From: CAZOHC01 sp964579845
GTDB taxonomy: Bacteria; Patescibacteriota; Microgenomatia; Levybacterales; UBA12049
Direction of reading: 5' to 3'
NCBI GenBank assembly: GCA_964579845.1
Contig: CAZOHC010000038.1
Location: 1 to 11,384, forward strand
Length of the DNA stretch: 11,384 nt
The notes under the pieces are model-generated. The model was not told the DNA's origin. It did not search any database and saw only the letters and a list, made by a program, of their open reading frames with translations. Positions 5,002 to 11,384 of the stretch are shown here, one piece after another (within the stretch, counting starts at the first letter, position 1; every line of letters begins with the position of its first letter). The position numbers and the translations under genes were made by a program.

Positions 5002-6360
5002 ATGAAACGAATATTAATAAAACATACCCCCGATAAGGCTGAACAGGAAATAACTGTTTCCGGTTGGGTTGATGCCAGACGTGATCACGGAAAACTTATT
5101 TTCCTTGATCTCCGTGACAGATCTGGATTACTCCAAGTGGTGGTAAATCCTCAGGTCTCGACTGAGGCTCATGCTGTTGCACAGACAGTAAGTATGCAGG
5201 ATGTTGTTCGGATTACCGGAAAAGTAAATAAACGACCTGAACGAATGGTAAACCCGAAAATTGTCTCAGGAACGATAGAGCTTGAGGCTACTGAACTCGA
5301 AGTTATCTCGAAATCCGAGACACTTCCTTTTGATATGGGAGGGGAGACGTTGAATGTTGATCTTCCGGTACTTCTGGATAACCGTTCTCTGACATTAAAA
5401 CATGAAACAGTGAGAATGATCTTTACCGTACAAGCTGCACTTGCTGAAGAATTCAGAAATGCAGCAAAAGCGCTGGACTGTACGGAGATTTTTGTCCCTA
5501 CCATCGCTGCAGGAGCAACAGAAGGTGGAGCTGAGGTCTTTCAGGTAGATTATTACGGGCATAAAGCGTTTATGACTCAGAGTCCTCAGCTCTACAAACA
5601 GATAATGGTAGGAGTGTTTGAACGGGTCTTTACGATTGCGAAAGCGTACCGCGCAGAACCGTCCGTGACTACGAGACATCTTTCAGAAGCGACACAGATG
5701 GATGTTGAGATCGGATTTATTGATTCATTTGAGGAATTACTTGACGCACTGGAATTTGTCGGTTCAAGTATGATTAAAAACGTCTCTGAAAAGTATCCTG
5801 CTATTTTAGAACGATTTGGTGTCGAAGCGCCTTTGGTTCCGAACAAAATTCCACGACTGACTCTGAGGGAAGCACAAAATATCGTTTCTGGAAGGACTGG
5901 TCGTGATCTTTCAAAAGAAATGGACCTTAACCCTGAAGATGAACGGGAGATTTGTGAGTGGGCAAAAACTGAGCATGGATCTGATTTTGTAACGATCACT
6001 CATTTCCCTACAAAAAAACGAGCATTTTATACCATGCCAGATCCTGAGAATCCTGACTACAGCCTCTCTTATGATCTCTTATTCCGTGGGCTTGAGATCT
6101 TAAGCGGAAGTCAGCGTATTCATGACCCTGAAACACTGGTTCAGAAAATGAATGAGAAAGATGTGGATCCGAAGAACTTCGGGATGTATCTCATGGCGTT
6201 TCGATACGGTATGCCCCCGGAAGGAGGATTCTCTTTTGGTCTTGAAAGACTTACAATGAAACTACTGGGGTTGGCAAATGTTCGAGAAGCCTCACTATTC
6301 CCGAGGGACATGGAGCGTGTTGATGAAAGACTTTCGCAAGCATCTGAAAAAAAACAGTAA
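5002..6360 (+). CDS. aspS: Aspartyl-tRNA synthetase, archaeal/eukaryal-type, probably non-discriminating
   Basis: A 452-aa class IIb synthetase charging tRNA with aspartate. Seen: an N-terminal OB fold for the anticodon (VSGWVDARRDHGKLIFLDLRD, in part at residues 19-36), GATEGGAEVF, QSPQLYKQ at 193-200, motif 2 YRAEPSVTTRH at 216-226, and motif 3 GGFSFGLER at 408-416 with the ATP-binding Arg416. It is much shorter than the roughly 590-aa bacterial form and lacks space for the GAD insertion, so it is the short archaeal/eukaryal type, also found in some bacteria. His29 in the RRDHG context aligns by eye with the His that marks non-discriminating bacterial AspRS, suggesting it also charges tRNA-Asn with Asp for later GatCAB amidation (inference). 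The leader before ATG 5002 is purine-rich with no classic Shine-Dalgarno. Confidence 0.95.
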   Translation: MKRILIKHTPDKAEQEITVSGWVDARRDHGKLIFLDLRDRSGLLQVVVNPQVSTEAHAVAQTVSMQDVVRITGKVNKRPERMVNPKIVSGTIELEATELEVISKSETLPFDMGGETLNVDLPVLLDNRSLTLKHETVRMIFTVQAALAEEFRNAAKALDCTEIFVPTIAAGATEGGAEVFQVDYYGHKAFMTQSPQLYKQIMVGVFERVFTIAKAYRAEPSVTTRHLSEATQMDVEIGFIDSFEELLDALEFVGSSMIKNVSEKYPAILERFGVEAPLVPNKIPRLTLREAQNIVSGRTGRDLSKEMDLNPEDEREICEWAKTEHGSDFVTITHFPTKKRAFYTMPDPENPDYSLSYDLLFRGLEILSGSQRIHDPETLVQKMNEKDVDPKNFGMYLMAFRYGMPPEGGFSFGLERLTMKLLGLANVREASLFPRDMERVDERLSQASEKKQ

Positions 6361-7294
6361 ATTCTTCCTTTCTGCCGGAAAACTGATCGTCATACCGCTT
6401 TTTCTATACCTTATCTTCTTTTTTGTTCTTCAGATTCATCGTTCGTTAGAACGGGAGCTACAACGGTATGATCTGTCTTCATACTCTCATTCAGCACCTG
6501 TGGCGGCTTATCCAATACTGAAAAATCCTTACTCACCCATGATCAGTGCACAGTCAGCCGTAATAATGGATAATGATTCGAAAGTATTCATCTATGAAAA
6601 AAATTCTCAGCTTCGTTTTTCGATGGCTTCAACCACGAAGTTAATGACTGCCATAGTAGCTCTTGAAGAGTTTTCTCTAAACGATTATTTACTTGTTTAC
6701 ACCTCCGGTGCAGAAGGGAGTACGATCGGGCTCGTTCAGGGGGAACGATATTCTCTGGAAGCACTACTCTATGCGATGCTGCTTCCGTCAGCAAATGATG
6801 CGGCCAATTCAATTGCAGATAATTACCCGGGAGGAAGAGCTGCTTTCGTTGCCAGGATGAACGAAAAAGCGAAGGAGTTACTTCTGAAGGATACCGTTTA
6901 TGGTGACCCTTCAGGCCTTCATGATAGCGGAAATTATACGACCGCGCGGGATTTAGCGATGCTGGCTTCGTACGCTCTTAATAACCAGACAATTGCTACG
7001 ATAACGGGGACAAAGTACAAGATCATTACTGATAGCACCGAAAATCATCAGATTCCGCTTGAAAATCTTAATATTTTGCTTGGGATAAACGGTGTCGTGG
7101 GACTGAAGACAGGATATACAGAAGCAGCCGGAGGTGTACTGACGACAGTCAGGAAAGATAGCGGTCACACACAGATACTCGTTGTCATGCGGAGTGTTGA
7201 CAGATTTTCTGACACCAGAGCTTTATTATCACTTATTACCGGAAACCTTTCCTACATAAATCCGCTCTCATCTCCTGTCTCTCGTCTTAAGTAG
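6323..7294 (+). CDS. Membrane-anchored D-alanyl-D-alanine carboxypeptidase (peptidase S11)
   Basis: A 323-aa S11-family penicillin-binding protein that trims D-Ala from peptidoglycan stem peptides on the outer face of the membrane. Seen: a basic N-terminus, one hydrophobic anchor at about residues 19-37, then the three active-site motifs S103-T-T-K106, S156-A-N158 and K262-T-G264, all intact. The chain ends soon after the catalytic domain, without the PBP5-type C-terminal beta domain and amphipathic tail; anchoring is N-terminal instead. ATG 6323 is preceded by GGAG (6312-6315) at a workable distance and lies inside the aspS end, a 38-nt overlap in another frame. A further in-frame ATG at 6278 would add 15 unlikely residues. 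Likely co-transcribed with aspS. It ends 2 bp from the convergent 7297 gene. Confidence 0.92.
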   Translation: MKDFRKHLKKNSKFFLSAGKLIVIPLFLYLIFFFVLQIHRSLERELQRYDLSSYSHSAPVAAYPILKNPYSPMISAQSAVIMDNDSKVFIYEKNSQLRFSMASTTKLMTAIVALEEFSLNDYLLVYTSGAEGSTIGLVQGERYSLEALLYAMLLPSANDAANSIADNYPGGRAAFVARMNEKAKELLLKDTVYGDPSGLHDSGNYTTARDLAMLASYALNNQTIATITGTKYKIITDSTENHQIPLENLNILLGINGVVGLKTGYTEAAGGVLTTVRKDSGHTQILVVMRSVDRFSDTRALLSLITGNLSYINPLSSPVSRLK

Positions 7295-7296
7295 CA

Positions 7297-8337
7297 CTAT
7301 TCTATATATTCTTCTCGAACTGCTGAAACGAAAGCAACGAAACCGTTGTCACCGAAGAAAACAACTACAGGCATAAGATACTTTTGTTTCTCAGCGGACA
7401 TAAAATATCCGAGTTTAATTTCTTTAATCGAAATTTCAGGACTACTCCCGTAATATGATGCAATATATCCATTTCCCGCTTCCAACTCTTTAAATGCTTC
7501 TTCAGCAGTTTTTATCGGATAGTCTGAAAAATTAGAACTGATAGGTTTATTAACATACGATGCTTCGATGACGAGTGGATCAGCAAGTGATGTCGCAAGC
7601 AGCACATAGATAAGCGATTGTGGGTGATCAGGATAATAGATCGGCAATTGTTCGACCGTATTGTGATAGAAGTCGACGCGAACCATCTGCGTTGTATTTA
7701 CACTCTCTGATTCGACAACAGTTCCGTCTCTGACTGTCAACATTCTTGCTGAGGTGCTTGCTTTATTGATTGTTCCCGGGAATGAATTTACAGAACTTAG
7801 AAAGACTTCAGCTTCCTTGACCGCTATCTGCGTGTTTGGTCTATTGGTTCCTGTTAAGAGTGGAGAATAGGTTAAAAACGAAGTATTTAAAACGAAATCA
7901 CCGGTTACGGTATTCATTTTCATAACAGGACGGAGCTGACTGTTTGTCGTCCATTGGTAGAGATTCTCTCCGATAAGGCTAGGCTGAGTCGTAAAACCCA
8001 TTACTTTTGCTTTTTCGTTTGCTCGTGCCAGATCGAAAAATTCCGGTTCAGTCTGTGTAATTTCATAGACGTTTGCTCTGTCTGAGAACTGAGGATAGGT
8101 ACCTGATAATGTGTCAAGGACATAGCTGAAGTTTCCTTCTTCTGATACTCCGAATGAGATGTTTTGAAGTTTACCGAATGAAACCCCGAAAGGTGGAGGA
8201 GGATCCGGGAAAAGAGTGTTCTTAAGAAAAACACCGAAGCGAAAAAGCATGATGAGAATAAAAATTCCGACAGCTCCGATGGCAGCGTAAAGGAGAACTT
8301 TCTTTGTTAACGCAATCGTATCATGCAGTGTGAACAT
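7297..8337 (-). CDS. One-TM exported protein with proline linker, function unknown
   Basis: 346 aa. The N-terminus is followed by one TM helix at about residues 13-33 and a PDPPPPFG linker at 44-51, then about 290 residues predicted to lie outside the cell, rich in Ser/Thr/Asn and beta-prone sequence. A C-terminal segment, KTAEEAFKEL then GYFMS, QKYLMPVVVFFG and GFVAFVSAV, resembles by eye the repeat-like ends of YycH/YycI- or PepSY-related extracellular domains; this is a loose resemblance, not an assignment. I associate this architecture (TM, proline linker, FGKL) with CPR hypothetical proteins. No enzyme motif is visible. ATG 8337 directly precedes the TM region. Divergent from gltX; convergent with the carboxypeptidase gene. 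A role at the envelope is likely from topology alone. Confidence 0.85.
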   Translation of the reverse strand: MFTLHDTIALTKKVLLYAAIGAVGIFILIMLFRFGVFLKNTLFPDPPPPFGVSFGKLQNISFGVSEEGNFSYVLDTLSGTYPQFSDRANVYEITQTEPEFFDLARANEKAKVMGFTTQPSLIGENLYQWTTNSQLRPVMKMNTVTGDFVLNTSFLTYSPLLTGTNRPNTQIAVKEAEVFLSSVNSFPGTINKASTSARMLTVRDGTVVESESVNTTQMVRVDFYHNTVEQLPIYYPDHPQSLIYVLLATSLADPLVIEASYVNKPISSNFSDYPIKTAEEAFKELEAGNGYIASYYGSSPEISIKEIKLGYFMSAEKQKYLMPVVVFFGDNGFVAFVSAVREEYIE

Positions 8338-8350
8338 ACGGCAGGGTAAC

Positions 8351-8379
8351 TTGAGTATATGGGAAATCTGGAGTACAAT
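8351..8379 (+). promoter_or_regulatory. Promoter for gltX
   Basis: TTGAGT (8351-8356, 4/6), a 17-bp spacer and TACAAT (8374-8379, 5/6). Expected start is near 8386, leaving a 15-nt leader to ATG 8401 with no Shine-Dalgarno. Its -35 overlaps the -10 of the divergent promoter at 8354-8359. Confidence 0.58.
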
Positions 8380-8383
8380 GCAA
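8354..8383 (-). promoter_or_regulatory. Promoter for the 346-aa membrane protein gene
   Basis: Minus strand: TTGCAT (8383-8378, 3/6), an 18-bp spacer, and TATACT (8359-8354, 5/6). Expected start is near 8347, about 10 nt before ATG 8337. It overlaps the gltX promoter on the other strand, so the two should compete for polymerase. Confidence 0.5.
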
Positions 8384-8400
8384 GAATACTGAAATCATCT

Positions 8401-9807
8401 ATGAATGAACATAAAAAATCATCATTTGTGCGTACCAGGATAGCCCCTTCGCCGACAGGGGATGATATCCACATCGGAAACCTCTATACAGCACTTATCA
8501 ACTTTGCCGTATCGAAAAAAAACCAGGGACAATTTATTATCAGGATAGAAGATACGGACCGCACAAGATATCGCACGGGAGCTGAAGAGAAAATTCTCTC
8601 ATCAATAAAAGCATTCGGTCTGGAATATCAGGAAGGACCGGATATTGGTGGCCCGTTTGCCCCGTATCGGCAGTCTGAGCGTCTAGACTTCTATAAAAAA
8701 TATGCTGAGCAGCTGGTTGTGCAAGGTGATGCTTATTATTGTTTTTGTACCAGGGAGAGACTTGATGAGTTAAGGCAATCGCAGATACTTGAGAAAAAAA
8801 CGCCGCGATACGATAAACACTGTTTACACCATGTTAAAAATGCGCATGAACGGATCACAGCAGGTGATGTGTATGTTATCAGACTGAATGTAAAACCCGG
8901 TGAGAACATTGTTTTCCATGATTTGATAAGGGGTGAGGTGGAAATTCAGTCAAGTGAGGTGGATGATCAGGTATTACTTAAATCAGATGGTTACCCGACC
9001 TATCACCTCGGTGTTGTCGTTGATGATTATCTCATGCAGATATCCTACATCATCCGTGCGGAAGAATGGATCTCTTCGACACCCAAGCATGTCCTCCTCT
9101 ATAAAGCGTTCGGATGGGAAATGCCAAAGTTTGCACACGTACCGATCCTCCGCAACCCGGATAAATCAAAGCTATCGAAAAGAAAAAATCCCGTCTGGGC
9201 ATCGTGGTATCTGGAAGAAGGATTTCTTCCAGAGGCAGTTTTGAATTATCTCGCATTACTCGGCTGGAGTCATCCTGAAGAAAAAGAGATCTTTACGCTT
9301 GATGAGTTTATTGAAACTTTCGACTTGAAAGATGTAAAAACAGTCGGACCTGTTTTTGATATTACGAAGCTGAGATGGATGAATCAACAGTACATTCAGA
9401 ATCTCTCTGATCACGAGCTCCTCGAGCATCTTGATTCATACTATAATGGTGAGTTCTCTCAGGAAAAGATGGAAGAACTGCTTCCGTTAGTCAAAACCAG
9501 GATGGAAACACTGAAAGATTTCCGGGAATTAACAGCGTTGTTTTTTGCCGACCCTCAGATTACTCCTCGGGATTCGGTTGAAATACAGATTGCCGGGTCA
9601 TTAACAGAAAAGCTGGGTGCACTCTCAGTATGGGATAAAGATGAGATAATGAATGTCCTGAGAGAGGTACTTTCTGAGTATTCTATCAGAATGCCGGTTC
9701 TTTACTACATATTCACCGGTAAAGAACGGGGTTTACCGTTGCCTGAATCACTTGCAATCCAGGGAAAGCAAAAAACAGTTGAGAGACTGGGGCAATTCAT
9801 GAAATAA
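8401..9807 (+). CDS. gltX: Glutamyl-tRNA synthetase
   Basis: A 468-aa class I synthetase attaching glutamate to tRNA-Glu. Seen: APSPTGDDIHIGN with the HIGH-equivalent HIGN at residues 24-27; IRIEDTD; a zinc-binding pattern C114-x-C116 then C141-x-H143, the same C-x-C-x24-C-x-H spacing as in E. coli GluRS; the IIRAEEW block; KLSKR (KMSKS-equivalent) at 257-261; EEGFLPEAVLNYLALLGW; and a complete C-terminal helical anticodon-binding region. Length is normal. The frame opens at ATG 8359, but I prefer ATG 8401: it sits ten residues before the conserved VRTRIAPSPTG and downstream of a promoter whose start would fall after 8359. Whether it also charges tRNA-Gln cannot be told by eye. dgkA starts 7 bp after its stop. 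Confidence 0.95.
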   Translation: MNEHKKSSFVRTRIAPSPTGDDIHIGNLYTALINFAVSKKNQGQFIIRIEDTDRTRYRTGAEEKILSSIKAFGLEYQEGPDIGGPFAPYRQSERLDFYKKYAEQLVVQGDAYYCFCTRERLDELRQSQILEKKTPRYDKHCLHHVKNAHERITAGDVYVIRLNVKPGENIVFHDLIRGEVEIQSSEVDDQVLLKSDGYPTYHLGVVVDDYLMQISYIIRAEEWISSTPKHVLLYKAFGWEMPKFAHVPILRNPDKSKLSKRKNPVWASWYLEEGFLPEAVLNYLALLGWSHPEEKEIFTLDEFIETFDLKDVKTVGPVFDITKLRWMNQQYIQNLSDHELLEHLDSYYNGEFSQEKMEELLPLVKTRMETLKDFRELTALFFADPQITPRDSVEIQIAGSLTEKLGALSVWDKDEIMNVLREVLSEYSIRMPVLYYIFTGKERGLPLPESLAIQGKQKTVERLGQFMK

Positions 9808-9808
9808 T
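9779..9808 (+). promoter_or_regulatory. Internal promoter for a leaderless dgkA mRNA
   Basis: TTGAGA (9779-9784, 5/6), an 18-bp spacer, and an extended -10 TGA-AATAAT (9800-9808; hexamer 9803-9808, 5/6) lie within the last codons and stop of gltX. The -10 ends 6 bp before ATG 9815, so transcription should start at the ATG itself. Co-transcription from gltX is also possible. Confidence 0.55.
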
Positions 9809-9814
9809 ACAGCT

Positions 9815-10186
9815 ATGGTGAAACCGAGGAAATTAGCGAAGTCATTTGATTACGCCGTACAGGGCATCCATTATGCATTTCGTCATCAGCAAAACGTTCG
9901 GATTCATATCATTACAGCTATCTTCGTCATAGCAGCAGGTATATTCTTTAAGATTAACCCGTTCGAGATGGGTATTGTCGCAATCATGATACTCCTTGTT
10001 ATCGCGACAGAGATGATTAATACTGCGATTGAGATGATGGTTGATTTAATAACTAAAGAACATCGTGAAGAGGCGAAGATTGCGAAAGATGTTGCCTCAG
10101 GAATGGTTCTCGTTACAGCGCTCGGTTCAATTATTGTTGGGATTCTTATCTACCTCCCCTACATCGTTCGATATTTTGGACTGTAA
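9815..10186 (+). CDS. dgkA: Diacylglycerol/undecaprenol kinase (DgkA family)
   Basis: A 123-aa integral membrane kinase. In Gram-positive-type relatives it phosphorylates undecaprenol to recycle the lipid carrier for cell-wall precursors; in E. coli the substrate is diacylglycerol. Seen: an N-terminal amphipathic part (SFDYAVQGIHYAFRHQQNVRIH), three TM helices at about residues 32-45, 50-64 and 96-115, and the signature E66-M-I-N69-T-A-I-E73-MMVDL followed by KIAKD (K91, D92). One oddity is Gln25, at the position of the E. coli metal ligand Glu28 as aligned by eye; the other ligand region (E73) is kept. ATG 9815 has no Shine-Dalgarno but a -10 ends 6 bp upstream. Undecaprenol is the likelier substrate given the neighbouring cell-wall genes (inference). 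Confidence 0.93.
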   Translation: MVKPRKLAKSFDYAVQGIHYAFRHQQNVRIHIITAIFVIAAGIFFKINPFEMGIVAIMILLVIATEMINTAIEMMVDLITKEHREEAKIAKDVASGMVLVTALGSIIVGILIYLPYIVRYFGL

Positions 10187-10206
10187 TATAACAGAATGCT
10201 GCTCGA

Positions 10207-10215
10207 TGATATAAT
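10207..10215 (+). promoter_or_regulatory. Extended -10 promoter for the DUF5701 gene
   Basis: A perfect extended -10, TGA-TATAAT, with its hexamer at 10210-10215, ends 9 bp before ATG 10225. Expected start is about 10222, giving a leader of 0-3 nt. No -35 lies at the right distance, as is normal for extended -10 promoters. It sits in the 38-bp gap after dgkA. Confidence 0.65.
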
Positions 10216-10224
10216 ACCCTCATT

Positions 10225-10848
10225 ATGGAAAAAGAAGCAGTAAAATTTCTTTTCGAACACCAGGTGAAAAACTTGCTTGCGATGGGGTATCCTGAGATGG
10301 CAGGACTTTCAGAACACGCTTTCATAGATAAAGTATCACCGCTTCGGGATAAACTTTCTGAACTCAGCGATATAAAGAACATAACACTCCCGTTCGTGAT
10401 TGTCGTAAAAAGCAGTCTGATTACACCGGAACAGGTAATGCCTCTTGTTGAAGTAAACGGGAAAAAAGGGAAGGTAGATATGAATCCCGTCGGATCAGAT
10501 TATTTTTCAGCGCTTGATTTTGTCACGATCCCGGAACATGATGTCTACCTCCTTTCTGATATTGATACCGGTCAGGATACACTGAATATTGCCCCCATTC
10601 ATGCACTCACTATGATCGAGGAAAAGCAACGAACCCCTCTAACTATCGATGAAGGTGTTGCCCTAATGGTACAGTATCCGGAAGTAATATTATCGCAGAA
10701 TGCATTTTCTATGCTCGCGTCACGAGCAAGGGATAAAAAAGTACCTGCTATGTGGATCAGCTACGGTAACCCTCGCCTCGGATGGTGCTGGGAAGGAAAC
10801 CCTCACACCTGGTTAGGCTCAGCATCTGCCGCAAAAAGAGTAGGGTAA
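10225..10848 (+). CDS. DUF5701 family protein, function unknown
   Basis: A 207-aa soluble protein without TM helices or signal peptide. I recognise the family pattern from memory: QVKNLLAMGYPEMAGLSEHAF near the N-terminus (residues 13-33), LPFVIVV, YLLSDIDTGQDTLNIAP, RTPLTIDEGVALMVQYPEVI, KVPAMWISYGNPRLGWCWEG and the nearly terminal NPHTWLGSASAAKR. This collinear set fits DUF5701, which I know mainly from actinobacterial proteins. No catalytic role is established to my knowledge. The conserved aromatic and Cys/His cluster near the C-terminus (W, C, W, H, W) could form a binding site (inference). ATG 10225 has no Shine-Dalgarno; an extended -10 lies 9 bp upstream. The gene is preceded by dgkA and followed by a 132-bp gap. 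Confidence 0.78.
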   Translation: MEKEAVKFLFEHQVKNLLAMGYPEMAGLSEHAFIDKVSPLRDKLSELSDIKNITLPFVIVVKSSLITPEQVMPLVEVNGKKGKVDMNPVGSDYFSALDFVTIPEHDVYLLSDIDTGQDTLNIAPIHALTMIEEKQRTPLTIDEGVALMVQYPEVILSQNAFSMLASRARDKKVPAMWISYGNPRLGWCWEGNPHTWLGSASAAKRVG

Positions 10849-10980
10849 ATGCTGTTTCGGAGTTAAAAGAAATCGCTGACGTCTTCGCTCCTCCCGACTG
10901 AAGAAAGTGTAGCTTGGGTTATTGAGAACTATATCCTCTCTTGAATTACAGGGCAAAAATGATTACTATTAGTGTATCTC
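10849..10980 (+). other. 132-bp intergenic gap before the sugar-phosphate mutase gene
   Basis: No RNA gene or credible ORF was found here. A 5-bp TCTTC/GAAGA hairpin with a 13-nt loop is present but has no T-tract, so I do not call a terminator. The right end holds the promoter at 10941-10969. Confidence 0.6.
10941..10969 (+). promoter_or_regulatory. Candidate promoter for the mutase gene
   Basis: TTGAAT (10941-10946, 4/6), a 17-bp spacer and TACTAT (10964-10969, 4/6). Expected start is near A10976, about 5 nt before ATG 10981. It is weaker than the other promoters but has ideal spacing and the same near-leaderless geometry. Confidence 0.45.
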
Positions 10981-11384
10981 ATGAGTCCTCAACCTACTGA
11001 TATCCCGAAATTTGTTAAAAAGTTTGATTTTCGCGGCGTCTATAATAAGGACATAACTGACAAAGACGCCTATTATTTAGGACACGCTCTCTACCGTACT
11101 CTGTCATTGAAAAAAGTGCTGATCGGCTGGGATACCAGGACTGCGAGTCGAAGTCTCGCATTTTCATGTATGACAGCACTTCGTGTGCGAGGAGTATCAA
11201 TTGAATATCTTGAAGCGTGTCCGATAGATTATGTTACTGTCGGATCATTTGCATTTGACTATGATTTGTCAATTATGTTTACCGGATCACATAATACGTG
11301 GGAATGGTCAGGACTGTTGATGCACACGAAGAACGGAGACTCAGTCCAGGGAGCGTTAGTAAAGGAAATTATAAAGCATTACCA
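10981..11384 (+). CDS. Phosphoglucomutase/phosphomannomutase, N-terminal part (3' end outside window)
   Basis: The first 134 codons of an alpha-D-phosphohexomutase, which interconverts 1- and 6-phosphates of glucose or mannose for sugar-nucleotide synthesis. Seen: FDFRGVYN at residues 15-22, the family's N-terminal F/Y-D-x-R-G motif; IGWDTRTAS at 48-56, the usual GxDxRxSS loop; and the active-site phosphoserine loop FTGSHNTWEWSG, with Ser103 the predicted phosphoserine. The usual Pro after SHN is Thr106 here, a mild departure. Metal- and sugar-binding domains lie beyond the window, so substrate preference cannot be judged. ATG 10981 is the start because the conserved motif follows within 15 residues and a promoter ends 11 bp upstream; no Shine-Dalgarno is seen. 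Confidence 0.88.
   Translation, partial: MSPQPTDIPKFVKKFDFRGVYNKDITDKDAYYLGHALYRTLSLKKVLIGWDTRTASRSLAFSCMTALRVRGVSIEYLEACPIDYVTVGSFAFDYDLSIMFTGSHNTWEWSGLLMHTKNGDSVQGALVKEIIKHY

Noticed and set aside
8359..8400. ATG 8359 as gltX start
   Set aside because: It lies between the -35 and -10 of the likely gltX promoter and adds 14 residues not typical of GluRS.
10849..10866. Mini-ORF ATG to TAA immediately after the DUF5701 stop
   Set aside because: Only five codons, no ribosome-binding site and no structure that would make it a leader peptide.
10881..10905. Terminator after DUF5701 from the TCTTC/GAAGA hairpin
   Set aside because: The stem is short, the loop long, and no T-tract follows.
1..11384. 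UGA recoding, as in some CPR lineages, suggested by the lack of TGA stops
   Set aside because: No conserved gene here contains an in-frame TGA, and ten or so stops are too few to infer recoding.
1..11384. CRISPR array, insertion sequence, tRNA or rRNA gene, phage genes
   Set aside because: No spaced direct repeats, transposase motifs, tRNA cloverleaf or phage-like proteins were seen; apart from the leader region, this is ordinary housekeeping content.

Overview
The window reads as a compact bacterial chromosome segment of low-to-moderate GC. The likeliest source is a Patescibacteria/CPR-type organism. The reasons are short intergenic gaps, convergent genes that abut or overlap, a short archaeal/eukaryal-type aspartyl-tRNA synthetase, and a one-TM 'PPPP-linker' exported protein of a type I associate with CPR genomes. 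Phylum is inferred from gene content and style, not proven. The visible gene ends use TAA or TAG; none uses TGA.

Layout: (1) 1-650, 3' part of secF (Sec translocon), convergent with yqeY. (2) 659-2510 on the minus strand, yqeY and the CCA-adding enzyme. (3) 2529-4205, recJ, divergent from cca across only 18 bp that hold a near-palindromic pair of extended -10 elements. (4) 4202-4738 minus, an unrecognised 178-aa acidic protein, convergent with recJ and sharing the bases of its stop codon. (5) 4739-5001, a 263-bp divergent regulatory region: two opposed promoters share one -35 box, and the minus-strand leader has a 19-codon ORF, an antiterminator and an intrinsic terminator laid out like a trp-type attenuator. 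(6) 5002-7294, aspS overlapping a D,D-carboxypeptidase gene. (7) 7297-8337 minus, a membrane-anchored protein of unknown function, divergent from gltX. (8) 8401-10848, gltX, dgkA (undecaprenol/diacylglycerol kinase) and a DUF5701 protein. (9) 10981 to the end, the N-terminal part of a phosphoglucomutase/phosphomannomutase.

Themes: tRNA charging and maturation (aspS, gltX, cca, and yqeY, which is related to the tRNA-binding tail of GatB), cell-envelope work (secF, carboxypeptidase, dgkA, sugar-phosphate mutase) and DNA repair (recJ). The two strongest observations are the candidate ribosome-sensing attenuator in front of the 178-aa gene, and the repeated placement of (extended) -10 boxes 6-11 bp before the start codon, which predicts leaderless or nearly leaderless mRNAs for about half the genes.
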